The notes under the pieces: model-generated
Seen by the model: the letters and a program-made list of their open reading frames with translations, nothing else
The model's database searches: none
What the model was told of the DNA's origin: nothing
Part shown: in pieces, positions 17,837 through 27,467 of the stretch
How the letters are laid out: each line of letters opens with the position of its first letter
Position numbering within the stretch: the first letter of the stretch is position 1
Translations under genes and position numbers: made by a program
Assembly: GCF_000017405.1 (NCBI RefSeq)
Contig: NC_009667.1
Coordinates: 1,536,001-1,600,000 of the forward strand
Reading direction: 5' to 3'
Length of the DNA stretch: 64,000 bases
Source of the DNA: Brucella anthropi ATCC 49188
Lineage (GTDB): Bacteria; Pseudomonadota; Alphaproteobacteria; Rhizobiales; Rhizobiaceae

Positions 17837-19537
17837 ATGCACATGTTTCGAGATCTTCAGGGCCGTGATGCGGCCCTGATTATTGGTGTAACGCTTATTG
17901 TTGCAGTGCTGTCGCTTCTGCCAATGGGCAGGCTGCTGGTCGAACTGGTCGCGCCGCAGGGGCAGTTTTCGACCTCGGCGCTGGTGGAAACGCTTGGCAG
18001 CCAGTCGACATGGGTTGCCACATGGCATTCCCTGCAGATTGGCATTGGCGGCGCGCTGCTGGCGCTTGTGTTCGGCATTGTTGCGGCGTTGCTCGTCGGT
18101 CTCACCAACATGCGCGGGCGCAATGTCTTTGTGCTTTTCTACGTCACCCCCCTGCTGATTGCCCCGCAGGTAACAGCGCTGGCGTGGCTCCAGCTATTCG
18201 GGCCTTCCAGCCAGTTCCTCAAGATCATCGGCATGGCGCCGCCGCTTGGCAGCCGCAATCCGCTCTATTCTGTCTGGGGCATTATTTTTCTGCTTGGCGT
18301 GCAATATGGACCGCTGGTCTTTCTGATCGTGCGGGCAGGACTGCGCAAACTCCCACGCGAACTGGTGGAAGCGGGCTTGAGTGCCGGTGCCAGCAAATGG
18401 ACCGTTCTGCGCACCATCATTCTGCCGCTGATGACGCCATCGATCATCGGTGCTGCTGCCTTGGCTTTCGTGTCGTGTGTCGGCAATTTTGGCATCCCGG
18501 CGTTTCTGGGGATTCCATCGAATTACCTCGTTTTGCCAACGCTGATTTATCAGCGTCTTGCGGGCGGCGGTCCAGCTGTGCTGTCCAGCGTCGCCGTGCT
18601 GTCGGTTCTGATCGGGCTGATTGCAATGGCAGGGATCGCCGCGCAGGAATATGCCTCGCGCCGCCGCGATTTCCGCATTGTTTCGACGTCGCTGCCTGCT
18701 GCACCCTTCGCGCTTGGCCGCTGGCGCGTGTTGGTGGAAGCCGCGGCATGGCTCCTGATTGTTATCGTGCTGTTTCTGCCGTTGATCGGTCTTACGTTGT
18801 CCGCTCTGGTTCCGGCCTATGGTGTGCCGCTGACATTTGCGACGGCAACAGCCGAGAATTTCCGTTTCGTGCTGCTTGAACATGCTGGTGCTGCGCGCGC
18901 TTTCCGCAACAGTGCGGTTCTGTCGTTGGCGGCAGCATTCTTTGCGGTGCTGATAGCAGTTCCGCTTGCCTATATGCTCGCTTGGCGCAAACGGCGCTGG
19001 ACGCCGATCCTCAATTTCGCAGCCGAGATGCCCTATGCGTTACCGGGCGTGGTGCTGGCTATTGCTTGCCTGCTGATGTTCTTGAAGCCGCTGCCAGTGG
19101 TTGGTGTCAGCCTCTACAACACGCTCTGGATCATCCTCTTTGCCTATCTTGCGCGCTTCTTCGTGCTGGCACTGCGGCCAACGGTTGCCGGGCTGCACCA
19201 GATCGACCGTGCTTTGGAAGAAGCAGCGCGTGTTGCGGGGGCGGGGCTTTTCTATCGCCTCAGGACCATTATATTCCCTCTGGTCGCCCCGGCGACGCTT
19301 GCAGGCGGCGTGCTCATTTTCATGACCGCCTTCTGTGAGCTGACGGTTTCAGCGCTTCTTTGGGCGTCGGGATCGGAAACGCTGGGCGTGGTGATGTTTT
19401 CTTTCGAACAGGCGGGCGATTCCGCCTATGCGGCTGCCATATCCATTCTGGCCGTTGCGGTGACATTCATGCTGATGCTTGCAACAAATCTGTTTGCGCG
19501 GCGTCTTCCAAACGGAGTGCTGCCATGGCGCGACTGA
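17837..19537 (+). CDS. ABC transporter permease, fused two-domain FbpB type
   Basis: A 566-residue integral membrane protein with about twelve hydrophobic segments, arranged as two homologous permease halves. Each has an EAA-type loop for the ATPase: ELVEAGLSAGASKWTVLRTIILP in the first half, and ALEEAARVAGAG followed by RTIIFPL in the second. This fused form is typical of iron(III)/thiamine/phosphonate importers. It lies 9 bases after the binding-protein gene and overlaps the ATPase gene by 13 bases. Confidence 0.88.
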   Translation: MHMFRDLQGRDAALIIGVTLIVAVLSLLPMGRLLVELVAPQGQFSTSALVETLGSQSTWVATWHSLQIGIGGALLALVFGIVAALLVGLTNMRGRNVFVLFYVTPLLIAPQVTALAWLQLFGPSSQFLKIIGMAPPLGSRNPLYSVWGIIFLLGVQYGPLVFLIVRAGLRKLPRELVEAGLSAGASKWTVLRTIILPLMTPSIIGAAALAFVSCVGNFGIPAFLGIPSNYLVLPTLIYQRLAGGGPAVLSSVAVLSVLIGLIAMAGIAAQEYASRRRDFRIVSTSLPAAPFALGRWRVLVEAAAWLLIVIVLFLPLIGLTLSALVPAYGVPLTFATATAENFRFVLLEHAGAARAFRNSAVLSLAAAFFAVLIAVPLAYMLAWRKRRWTPILNFAAEMPYALPGVVLAIACLLMFLKPLPVVGVSLYNTLWIILFAYLARFFVLALRPTVAGLHQIDRALEEAARVAGAGLFYRLRTIIFPLVAPATLAGGVLIFMTAFCELTVSALLWASGSETLGVVMFSFEQAGDSAYAAAISILAVAVTFMLMLATNLFARRLPNGVLPWRD

Positions 19538-20640
19538 AAATCGCTTCTGTTTCCAAGGCCTTCAACGAGTTTCAGGCCCTGTCTGAAGTGTCGCTTGATG
19601 TGAAGGATGGCGAGTTTGTTGCTATTCTCGGACCATCCGGCTGTGGCAAGACCACGCTTCTGCGGATGATTGCAGGTTTTGAAGACGTCGATGGCGGCGA
19701 AATCCACATTGGTGACAGCCGCGTTTCCCATGTTGATGGTAACGTACCACCTGAGAAGCGGCAGGTCGGTATCGTCTTCCAGAACTATGCGCTCTGGCCG
19801 CATATGACGGTCGCAGAAAATGTCGGCTATAGTCTGCGGGTAGCCAAAGTTGCCAAAGCCGAGCGCGAGGCTCGTGTGAAGCAAGCGCTCGCGCTGGTCG
19901 ATCTCGACGGTTTCGGTGATCGCCGCCCGGCCAATCTTTCGGGTGGTCAGCGGCAGCGCGTGGCATTGGCCCGCTGTCTGGTGGCTGCGCCTTCGCTGGT
20001 ATTGTTTGACGAGCCACTCGCCAATCTCGACGTGCATTTGCGTGCTTCGATGGAAGACGAGTTTGCGGCTTTCCATAAGCGTACCGGTACGACGATTATC
20101 TACATCACGCATGATCAGGCCGAGGCCATGGCGCTTGCTGACCGGATTGCTGTGCTTGATCATGGCAAGCTTCAGCAGTTCGATACGCCGCGCAAGCTTT
20201 ACGAAGAACCGGCTAGCGAAATGGTCGCGTCCTTCATCGCGCATGGCATGGTTCTGCCTGCTGAGGTCGTGTCCTTTGCGCAAGCGGGACAGTGCGAGGC
20301 GCTGGTGCTTGGAAGCCGTGCGCAGGTGCGCTGTTCTGGCATTGAAATGCCGCGTGCCAATGCGCAGCTCTGCGTTCGCGCAGAAGATCTGGCATTGACC
20401 GAAACCGGCGGCATCCCTGTGCGGGTCAAGCGTTCGGTCTATCGCGGTGGCGGTTCGCGCATCGAGGCACATCCGCTCACCAAGCCAGATATTCATCTGC
20501 ATTTTGAAGTGCGCGATCCAGTGCGACTGGAAGAAGGCGATGAGGTTCGCATCGCTATTCGCGGTGGTTGGATCATTCCAACCGATGAAATGCCGGTGAG
20601 AAAAGTCTCAACCGGCTTTCCAATCGGCAACAAGATTTAG
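19525..20640 (+). CDS. ABC transporter ATP-binding protein (FbpC/PotA-type)
   Basis: A 371-residue importer ATPase. Walker A GPSGCGKTT is at ~36-44, followed by the Q-loop in FQNYALWPH, the signature LSGGQRQRVALAR, Walker B LVLFDEPLANLD and the switch histidine in YITHDQAEAMA. The last ~130 residues form a TOBE-like regulatory domain. It starts at the ATG at 19525 inside the end of the permease gene, so the two are translationally coupled. It energises uptake of whatever the upstream binding protein captures. Confidence 0.9.
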   Translation: MARLKIASVSKAFNEFQALSEVSLDVKDGEFVAILGPSGCGKTTLLRMIAGFEDVDGGEIHIGDSRVSHVDGNVPPEKRQVGIVFQNYALWPHMTVAENVGYSLRVAKVAKAEREARVKQALALVDLDGFGDRRPANLSGGQRQRVALARCLVAAPSLVLFDEPLANLDVHLRASMEDEFAAFHKRTGTTIIYITHDQAEAMALADRIAVLDHGKLQQFDTPRKLYEEPASEMVASFIAHGMVLPAEVVSFAQAGQCEALVLGSRAQVRCSGIEMPRANAQLCVRAEDLALTETGGIPVRVKRSVYRGGGSRIEAHPLTKPDIHLHFEVRDPVRLEEGDEVRIAIRGGWIIPTDEMPVRKVSTGFPIGNKI

Positions 20641-20641
20641 C

Positions 20642-22945
20642 TTATTTTTTCTTCATCGCTTCCAAAAGTGCTGCACCGAAACCACCGGTTGATGGCTGCT
20701 CCTGTTTGCGCTGTGGAGTGAAGTTTTTGGCAGGCCGCTGGTCGCGGCTTGCAGGATCACGCGGGGCAGGAGCTTCGCCACCGTCCTTGCGCATTGTGAG
20801 GCCAATGCGCTTGCGCGGCACATCCACTTCCGTCACGCGCACCTTCACCACATCGCCCGCCTTGACCACTTCATGCGGGTCTTTGACGAAGCGGTCGGCG
20901 AGCTGCGAAACATGGACAAGTCCGTCCTGATGCACACCGATATCGACAAAGGCACCAAAAGCCGCAACATTTGTTACCGTGCCTTCGAGCACCATGCCGG
21001 GCTTCAGGTCTTTGATGTCATCGATGCCATCGGCAAAGGTTGCGGTCTTAAATTCAGGGCGCGGATCGCGGCCTGGCTTATCAAGCTCGGCGATGATGTC
21101 GCGCACGGTTGGCAGTCCAAAACGCTCATCGACAAAGACGCGCGGATCGAGCGCCTTGAGTGCTGCGCTATCCCCCATGAGGCTGCGCACATCGCGACCG
21201 CAAGCGGAAACGATCTTCTTGGCAACGCCATAGGCTTCCGGGTGAACGGAGGACGCGTCAAGCGGCTCGGTGCCGTTCGCAATACGCAGAAAGCCTGCGC
21301 ATTGTTCAAAAGCGCGGTTGCCGAGACGGGCGACTTTCAGCAGTTCCTTGCGGTTCTTGAAGGCTCCGGCTGCATCACGATGCGCGACGATTGCTTCGGC
21401 GAGAGATTTTCCCAGACCCGATACACGCGCCAGCAGTGAGGCGGATGCCGTGTTGAGATCAACCCCGACAGCATTCACTGCATCTTCGACCACTGCATCG
21501 AGCGAACGCGCCAGACGGGACTGATCGACATCATGCTGATACTGGCCAACGCCGATGGATTTAGGCTCGATCTTGACGAGCTCTGCCAATGGGTCCTGCA
21601 AGCGGCGGGCGATGGAAACGGCACCGCGCAGCGATACGTCGAGCTGCGGAAATTCGGCGGCTGCGGCTTCGGATGCCGAATAGACCGACGCACCTGCTTC
21701 CGACACGATGACTTTGAGCGGCTTTGGCGCTGGAAGCTCGTTGAGCATATCCACAACAAGACGTTCGGTTTCGCGGCTGCCTGTGCCGTTGCCAATCGCT
21801 ATCAGCTCGATCTTATGTTTGCGGATCAGGCTTGCGAGCTCGGCCTGGGTACCACGCACATCGTTCTTCGGCGGAAACGGATAGACCGTCGTTGTGTCGA
21901 GCAGTTTGCCAGTGTCATCGACGATTGCGACCTTAACGCCGGTGCGGATGCCCGGATCAAGGCCCATGGTGGCACGCGAACCGGCAGGCGCGGCCAACAG
22001 CAGGTCTTTGAGGTTGCGGGCGAAGACGTTGATTGCTTCTTCCTCGGCGCGTTCACGCAAGTCGCGCATCAGGTCGAGCGACAGGGAGAGCGAGAGTTTG
22101 ACGCGCCATGCCCAGCCTGCAACTTCCATCAGCCAGCGGTCGCCGGGAAGGGTTGCGCCGATATTGTAAGCGGCTGCGATTTTGCGTTCGACAGGCTTTA
22201 CCGGCGAGGTGTCGTCGGCGTCGATTTCAATGTCGAGCGACAGGAAATCCTCGTTGCGTCCGCGCAGCATGGCGAGAGCCCGGTGGCCTGCAACATTTGC
22301 CCAGCGCTCGAAATGGTCGAAATAATCCGAGAATTTTGCGCCTGCATCCTGTTTGCCATCGACAACGCGGGAGCGGAGAACAGCACGTTCCTTGAGATAG
22401 TTGCGCAGATTGCCGATCAGTTCGGCATTTTCCGCAAAGCCTTCGGCGATGATGTCGCGCGCACCATCCAGTGCTGCCTTCACATCGGCAACTTCACCGG
22501 TGACATATTGCGCAGCAATCTCGGTGGGGACCAGCCTGCGGTCGGTCAGAATGGCTTCGGCAAGCGGTCCAAGACCGCGTTCGCGGGCGATTTCCGCTTT
22601 GGTGCGGCGCTTGGGCTTATAGGGAAGATACAGGTCTTCAAGCTCGGCCTTGGTCTGAACGCCTGCGATTTTCAGTTCGAGTTCTGGTGTGAGCTTTTCC
22701 TGTCCGCGGATCGATTCCAGAATGGACGAGCGCCGCGCCTCAAGTTCGCGCAAGTAAGCGAGGCGCTCTGAAAGCTGGCGCAGCTGCGTATCATCAAGGC
22801 CGCCGGTGACTTCCTTGCGGTAACGGGCGACGAAAGGCACGGTCGCGCCTTCGTCCAGCAAGCCAATGGCGGCGATTGCCTGTTCGGGCTTTGCATTGAT
22901 CTCCGCCGCTATAATCCCAGCAATGCGCTTAATATCGTTGGCCAT
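20642..22945 (-). CDS. tex: Tex-family RNA-binding transcription accessory protein
   Basis: A 767-residue Tex protein. It has an N-terminal helical domain, a YqgF/RNase H-fold domain in the middle ([20 protein letters not shown]), a helix-hairpin-helix region ([21 protein letters not shown]) and a C-terminal S1 RNA-binding domain ([21 protein letters not shown]), then a basic low-complexity tail. Tex is a conserved nucleic-acid-binding protein linked to transcription-complex rescue. I chose the start at 22945, which has GGA six bases upstream; an ATG at 22951 is too close to that site. It converges on the ABC operon with a 1-base gap and no visible terminator. Confidence 0.93.
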   Translation of the reverse strand: MANDIKRIAGIIAAEINAKPEQAIAAIGLLDEGATVPFVARYRKEVTGGLDDTQLRQLSERLAYLRELEARRSSILESIRGQEKLTPELELKIAGVQTKAELEDLYLPYKPKRRTKAEIARERGLGPLAEAILTDRRLVPTEIAAQYVTGEVADVKAALDGARDIIAEGFAENAELIGNLRNYLKERAVLRSRVVDGKQDAGAKFSDYFDHFERWANVAGHRALAMLRGRNEDFLSLDIEIDADDTSPVKPVERKIAAAYNIGATLPGDRWLMEVAGWAWRVKLSLSLSLDLMRDLRERAEEEAINVFARNLKDLLLAAPAGSRATMGLDPGIRTGVKVAIVDDTGKLLDTTTVYPFPPKNDVRGTQAELASLIRKHKIELIAIGNGTGSRETERLVVDMLNELPAPKPLKVIVSEAGASVYSASEAAAAEFPQLDVSLRGAVSIARRLQDPLAELVKIEPKSIGVGQYQHDVDQSRLARSLDAVVEDAVNAVGVDLNTASASLLARVSGLGKSLAEAIVAHRDAAGAFKNRKELLKVARLGNRAFEQCAGFLRIANGTEPLDASSVHPEAYGVAKKIVSACGRDVRSLMGDSAALKALDPRVFVDERFGLPTVRDIIAELDKPGRDPRPEFKTATFADGIDDIKDLKPGMVLEGTVTNVAAFGAFVDIGVHQDGLVHVSQLADRFVKDPHEVVKAGDVVKVRVTEVDVPRKRIGLTMRKDGGEAPAPRDPASRDQRPAKNFTPQRKQEQPSTGGFGAALLEAMKKK

Positions 22946-23100
22946 ATTCATTCCAATCTCAAATCTTTACGGCAACATAGTCGGATGTGGGTTCGGCGCA
23001 ATCAAGGCAGTAACGACGTTCCACAGGAAAGGCGTCGGTTTCCTGTTCACGGCGATGTGAACGAACGGCCTCTTTATAAATCGGATTTACTCAATACTTA

Positions 23101-23124
23101 TATCGGGAAATGACGATACGTATC
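23101..23124. promoter_or_regulatory. Candidate ArsR operator
   Basis: A perfect 10-bp palindrome GATACGTATC (23115-23124) lies 23 bases before the regulator start. TATCG at 23101-23105 and CGATA at 23114-23118 give a second overlapping dyad. Position and symmetry suit autorepression by the adjacent ArsR-type protein. Confidence 0.42.
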
Positions 23125-23147
23125 AAAGGATCAGCGAGGTGACTGCG

Positions 23148-23456
23148 ATGTCGGATGTTCAGTCTATACCCTTGGACGAGATACTCAAGGCGCTCGCCAA
23201 TCCGGTGCGTCTCGACATTTTGAGCTGGCTCAAGGAACCGGAGAACCATTTCTCCGATCAGCACATGCCTCTGGAGATGGGCGTGTGCGCGGGCCAGTTC
23301 GAACGGTGCGGCCTCTCCCAGTCGTCCGTTTCTGCTCATTTGTCCGTGCTGACAAAGGCGGGGCTGATCATGCCCCACCGCGTTGGCCAATGGACGTTCT
23401 ACAAGCGTGATGAGGAGGCGATAGCCGCCTTCATCAAAGCTGTATCCGATCTTTAA
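23148..23456 (+). CDS. ArsR-family regulator with a Cys-X6-Cys pair
   Basis: A 102-residue winged-helix repressor. ALANPVRLDILSWL and GLSQSSVSAHLSVLTKAGLI are the ArsR-type DNA-binding helices, and RVGQWTFYKRD forms the wing. Cys47 and Cys54 sit immediately before the recognition helix (VCAGQFERCGLSQ). The classical metal-binding box of ArsR is absent, so these cysteines more likely sense oxidants or electrophiles. The next gene is an electrophile-reducing Old Yellow Enzyme, which supports that reading. The start at 23148 has GAGGTG 6 bases upstream; a GTG at 23139 is inside that site. Confidence 0.82.
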   Translation: MSDVQSIPLDEILKALANPVRLDILSWLKEPENHFSDQHMPLEMGVCAGQFERCGLSQSSVSAHLSVLTKAGLIMPHRVGQWTFYKRDEEAIAAFIKAVSDL

Positions 23457-23465
23457 TTCACCAGT

Positions 23466-23500
23466 CCAATCTTTCCCATTTGCCCAATCTTTCCCATTTG
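23466..23500 (+). repeat. Tandem 17-bp direct duplication
   Basis: CCAATCTTTCCCATTTG occurs at 23466-23482 and again at 23484-23500, with one base between. It occupies most of the gap between the ArsR gene and the Old Yellow Enzyme gene and places the enzyme's AAGGA ribosome-binding site right after the second copy. It looks like a recent replication-slippage duplication. Confidence 0.85.
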
Positions 23501-23513
23501 AAGGAATGTATCC

Positions 23514-24629
23514 ATGGCCACATTGTTCGATCCAGTTACAATCGGCGATCTGAAGCTTGCCAATCGTATTGTTATGGCACCGCTGACGCGTAATCGCTCA
23601 CCGCGCGCCGTGCCGAATGATCTCAACGTCACCTATTACGAACAGCGCGCCAGTGCGGGCCTCATCATCACGGAGGCAACGCCGATCAGCCATCAGGGAC
23701 AGGGCTATGCCGATGTGCCGGGCCTTTATTCCGCCGAACAGTTGGCAGGCTGGAAACGTGTGACCGACGCAGTGCACAGCGCAGGCGGCAAGATCGTCGT
23801 GCAGATGTGGCATGTGGGGCGTATTTCACACAACACGTTGCAGCCAAATGGCGGCAAGCCGGTTGCGCCTTCGGCCATCATCGCCAAGTCAAAGACCTAT
23901 CTTGTGCATCCCGATGGCACCGGCGAATTTGCGCCAACCTCCGAACCGCGTGCACTTGAAAAGAGCGAGCTTCCGGAAATCGTTGCGACCTATGCCAAGG
24001 CTGCCAAGGATGCCGTTGAAGTGGCTGGTTTCGACGGCGTCGAAATTCATGCGGCAAACGGCTATCTGATCGATCAGTTCCTGCGTTCGGACAGCAACCA
24101 TCGTACCGATGAATATGGCGGCTCTATCGAAAACCGCGCCCGCTTCCTGTTTGAAGTGGTGGATGCGATCACCAAGTCGGTCGCGCCAGGCAAGGTTGGC
24201 ATTCGTCTTTCGCCAGTGACGCCCGCCAATGACGCCTCGGATTCCGATCCGCAGCCGCTGTTCGACTATGTGCTCGACAAGCTCGCCGCTTACGGTCTTG
24301 CATATGTTCATATCATTGAAGGTGCGACCGGTGGTCCGCGCGATTTCCAGCAGGGCCCGCAGCCTTTTGACTATGCGCGCCTGAAGCAGGTCTATCGCGA
24401 TGCTGGCGGCGAAGCTGCCTGGATGGTCAATAATGGCTATGATCGTGAACTGGCGGAAGAAGAGATAGAAAGCGGTCGCGCTGACGTCGTGGCCTTTGGC
24501 AAGCCGTTCATCTCGAATCCGGATCTCGTTCGTCGCTTGAAGGATAATTCACCGCTTAATGAGCTGGACCAGCAGCATATGTATGGCGGCGGCGCCAAGG
24601 GATATACGGATTATCCGATCCTTGCCTAA
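23514..24629 (+). CDS. nemA: Old Yellow Enzyme-type alkene/N-ethylmaleimide reductase
   Basis: A 371-residue FMN-dependent TIM-barrel ene-reductase. Family landmarks are MAPLTRNRS near the N-terminus, VQMWHVGRISH, the substrate-binding pair in HAANGYLIDQFLR and the conserved SNHRTDEYGGSIENR. It reduces activated C=C bonds of electrophiles such as quinones and maleimides using NAD(P)H. It has an AAGGAATG ribosome-binding region and follows the cysteine-bearing ArsR gene, which probably controls it. A terminator follows. Confidence 0.92.
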   Translation: MATLFDPVTIGDLKLANRIVMAPLTRNRSPRAVPNDLNVTYYEQRASAGLIITEATPISHQGQGYADVPGLYSAEQLAGWKRVTDAVHSAGGKIVVQMWHVGRISHNTLQPNGGKPVAPSAIIAKSKTYLVHPDGTGEFAPTSEPRALEKSELPEIVATYAKAAKDAVEVAGFDGVEIHAANGYLIDQFLRSDSNHRTDEYGGSIENRARFLFEVVDAITKSVAPGKVGIRLSPVTPANDASDSDPQPLFDYVLDKLAAYGLAYVHIIEGATGGPRDFQQGPQPFDYARLKQVYRDAGGEAAWMVNNGYDRELAEEEIESGRADVVAFGKPFISNPDLVRRLKDNSPLNELDQQHMYGGGAKGYTDYPILA

Positions 24630-24634
24630 CAGCG

Positions 24635-24664
24635 AAAAAGCCCGGCGAATTGCCGGGCTTTTTG
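24635..24664. terminator. Bidirectional terminator between nemA and the Lrp gene
   Basis: The hairpin AAGCCCGGC/GCCGGGCTT is flanked by A and T runs on the two sides. It serves the Old Yellow Enzyme gene on the plus strand and the convergent Lrp gene on the minus strand. Confidence 0.88.
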
Positions 24665-25102
24665 TTACAGACGCGCCCGCGTCGAGCGCGGTGTGGCAAG
24701 CAGCAGGTTGGTTTCGCTGGCCTTGATGCCCGGCACCAGCCTGATGCGGCGCAGCACGGCATCAAAATCGGTGAGCGTCGCAGCACCCAGTTCCACTACC
24801 AGATCGAAGCGGCCATTGGTGGTGTGAACGGCGGAAACTTCCGAGAAGCCGCCGAGCGCCTTGACCACACGGTCGGCGACATTGCCTTCGATTTCGATCA
24901 TCATGATACCGCGCACCGGCAGATCAACTGCATCGGACCGCAGGATCACCGTGTAGCCGATGATGTCGCCGGACTGTTCCAATCGTTCCATACGGGCGCG
25001 GACCGTTGCGCGGGAAACGCCGAGATCGATTGCCACATCCGAAATACTGCGCCGTCCGTTGTGACGTAAAAGCGTGATGAGCTTTTCATCCAGATCGTCC
25101 AT
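24665..25102 (-). CDS. Lrp/AsnC-family transcriptional regulator
   Basis: A 145-residue Lrp-type regulator. The N-terminal helix-turn-helix is at residues ~5-50 (ISDVAIDLGVSRATVRARMERLE). The C-terminal RAM/ligand-binding domain begins near VRGIMMIEIEG. The start at 25102 has GGAG 5 bases upstream. It is transcribed divergently from arginase and ornithine cyclodeaminase and is probably their activator, responding to arginine or ornithine as described for Lrp-type regulators of such operons. Confidence 0.87.
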   Translation of the reverse strand: MDDLDEKLITLLRHNGRRSISDVAIDLGVSRATVRARMERLEQSGDIIGYTVILRSDAVDLPVRGIMMIEIEGNVADRVVKALGGFSEVSAVHTTNGRFDLVVELGAATLTDFDAVLRRIRLVPGIKASETNLLLATPRSTRARL

Positions 25103-25233
25103 GTTTTCTCCATTTTGAAAAGCCAATCCGACATTCTGATAAACCAAACCGTTAAAATTGCCAATCCGGTTGCTTCACATCGCCAAGCGTAAATGGTCAA
25201 TCTAGGGTAATAATTTCTCTGGAGTAGCAGTTT

Positions 25234-26154
25234 ATGCATTGCAAGATTTTGGGATTGCCTGTTCAGGAAGGCACGGGCCGTCTGGGCTGCAATATGGGCC
25301 CTGACGGTTATCGCGCCGCTGGCATTGCGGATGCGATTCGCGAACTCGGCCACGAGTTTACCGATCTCGGTAATCTGGCCCCGGCCGAACTGCGCCCGCT
25401 GGCCCATTCCAATCCTGTGATCAAGGCGCTGCCGCAGGCTGTTGCCTGGATCGAAGCCATCAGCGAAGCCGCATATCGTGAGAGTGAAGAAGGTTTCCCG
25501 ATCTTCCTCGGTGGCGATCATCTGCTCGCTGCAGGCACTGTTCCGGGTATCGCGCGCCGCGCTGCAGAAAAGGGTCGCAAGCAGTTTGTGTTGTGGCTTG
25601 ATGCCCATACGGATTTCCACACGCTGGAAACGACTGGCAGCGGCAATCTGCACGGCACGCCTGTTGCCTATTACACGGGCCAGAAGGGCTTTGAGGGCTA
25701 TTTCCCGGCCCTGGCAGCACCGATTGATCCCGCCAATGTTTGCATGATGGGTATTCGCAGTGTTGATCCGGCAGAACGCGCTGCGATCAAGCAGACCGAT
25801 GTTGCCGTCTATGACATGCGCCTTATCGACGAACATGGTGTTGCTGCCTTGCTGCGTCGCTTCCTTAAGCGCGTGAAGGACGAAAACGGCCTTCTGCACG
25901 TCAGCCTCGATGTCGACTTCCTTGAACCTTCGATTGCGCCGGCTGTCGGCACCACGGTTCCGGGCGGAGCGACCTTCCGTGAAGCGCATCTCATCATGGA
26001 AATGCTGCATGACAGCGATCTGGTGACGAGCCTCGATCTCGTCGAGCTGAACCCGTTTCTCGATGAACGCGGACGTACCGCAACGGTGATGGTCGACCTG
26101 ATGGCGAGCCTTTTGGGCCGCAGCGTTATGGACCGTCCAACCATCAATTATTGA
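25234..26154 (+). CDS. rocF: Arginase
   Basis: A 306-residue ureohydrolase that cleaves L-arginine to L-ornithine and urea in the cytoplasm. The manganese-binding motifs are GGDH at 93-96, DAHTDFH at 123-129 and DVDF at 226-229. Length is typical of arginase. The start has CTGGAG upstream. Ornithine cyclodeaminase follows 64 bases downstream, so the pair converts arginine to proline plus ammonia and urea. The 131-base divergent gap before it holds two copies of GCCAATCCG that could be regulator half-sites. Confidence 0.93.
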   Translation: MHCKILGLPVQEGTGRLGCNMGPDGYRAAGIADAIRELGHEFTDLGNLAPAELRPLAHSNPVIKALPQAVAWIEAISEAAYRESEEGFPIFLGGDHLLAAGTVPGIARRAAEKGRKQFVLWLDAHTDFHTLETTGSGNLHGTPVAYYTGQKGFEGYFPALAAPIDPANVCMMGIRSVDPAERAAIKQTDVAVYDMRLIDEHGVAALLRRFLKRVKDENGLLHVSLDVDFLEPSIAPAVGTTVPGGATFREAHLIMEMLHDSDLVTSLDLVELNPFLDERGRTATVMVDLMASLLGRSVMDRPTINY

Positions 26155-26218
26155 ATTCAAAACTGCATTCACTGCTGGCGGGATCAAATGGTCTGCCGCT
26201 GAATGTTAAGGAGCAAGA

Positions 26219-27295
26219 ATGACCCAACCGAACCTGAATATCGTCCCTTTTGTCAGTGTCGATCACATGATGAAGCTGGTGCTTTCCGTCGGCGTCGAGA
26301 CTTTCCTTAAGGAACTTGCCGATTACGTGGAAGAGGATTTCCGTCGCTGGGAAAGCTTCGACAAGACGCCACGCGTGGCTTCGCATTCCGATGAGGGCGT
26401 GATCGAGCTGATGCCGACAAGCGACGGTACGATGTACGGCTTCAAATATGTGAACGGTCATCCGAAGAATACGCGCGACGGCCTGCAGACAGTGACGGCT
26501 TTTGGTGTTCTTTCGGATGTTGGCAGCGGTTATCCGATGCTTCTGACCGAAATGACCATTCTGACGGCGCTGCGCACGGCTGCTACCTCAGCGGTTGCCG
26601 CAAAGCATCTTGCGCCAAAGAACGCACGCACGATGGCGATCATCGGCAACGGCGCACAGAGCGAGTTTCAGGCCTTAGCGTTCAAGGCAATTCTCGGCAT
26701 CGACAAGCTGCGTCTTTACGATATTGACCGTACGGCTTCGGAAAAATGCGCACGCAATCTTGAAGGTGCAGGTTTTGACATCGTGATCTGCAAGGATGTC
26801 GAAGAAGTGGTCGAGGGTGCGGACATCATCACGACCGTAACTGCCGACAAGCTCAATGCGACGATCCTGACCGACAATATGGTTGGTGCTGGTGTGCATA
26901 TCAACGCGGTTGGCGGTGATTGCCCCGGCAAGACGGAACTGCACGGCGATATTCTGCGCCGTTCGGACATCTTCGTTGAATATCCTCCGCAGACCCGCAT
27001 CGAAGGCGAAATCCAGCAGCTGCCGGAAGATTATCCCGTCAATGAATTGTGGGAAGTGATCACCGGCAAGACTGAAGGCCGCAAGGATGCGCGTCAGATT
27101 ACGCTGTTCGATTCCGTCGGCTTTGCGACCGAGGATTTTTCGGCTCTACGCTATGTGCGTGACAAGCTGAAGGACACGGGCTTCTACGAAAAGCTGGATC
27201 TTCTTGCCGATCCAGATGAGCCGCGTGATCTCTACGGCATGCTGCTGCGTCACGAAAAGCTGCTGGAAGGCGAAAAGACCAAGCCAGCGGCCTGA
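26219..27295 (+). CDS. ocd: Ornithine cyclodeaminase
   Basis: A 358-residue enzyme of the ornithine cyclodeaminase/mu-crystallin family, converting L-ornithine to L-proline and ammonia with bound NAD+. The Rossmann-type segment is MAIIGNGAQSEFQA, preceded by the substrate-side region TEMTILTALRTAATSAVAA and followed by the conserved HINAVGGDCPGKTEL. An AAGGAG ribosome-binding site lies at the proper distance. It forms a catabolic pair with the arginase gene upstream. Confidence 0.92.
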   Translation: MTQPNLNIVPFVSVDHMMKLVLSVGVETFLKELADYVEEDFRRWESFDKTPRVASHSDEGVIELMPTSDGTMYGFKYVNGHPKNTRDGLQTVTAFGVLSDVGSGYPMLLTEMTILTALRTAATSAVAAKHLAPKNARTMAIIGNGAQSEFQALAFKAILGIDKLRLYDIDRTASEKCARNLEGAGFDIVICKDVEEVVEGADIITTVTADKLNATILTDNMVGAGVHINAVGGDCPGKTELHGDILRRSDIFVEYPPQTRIEGEIQQLPEDYPVNELWEVITGKTEGRKDARQITLFDSVGFATEDFSALRYVRDKLKDTGFYEKLDLLADPDEPRDLYGMLLRHEKLLEGEKTKPAA

Positions 27296-27467
27296 TCCGG
27301 TCTTTTGAACAGCTTCCACTTTTGGAAGACGGGCTCTACCTGTTGCAACCCTGCCGCGCTTGATGCACGGCAGGGGCACGTTTTCGCAGTCGCTGCGATA
27401 AATCCTTGGTGCCTTGCGCGATTTCCATTATTGCAGGATGTGATTTCTGTGATGGGGTGCATCAGGC

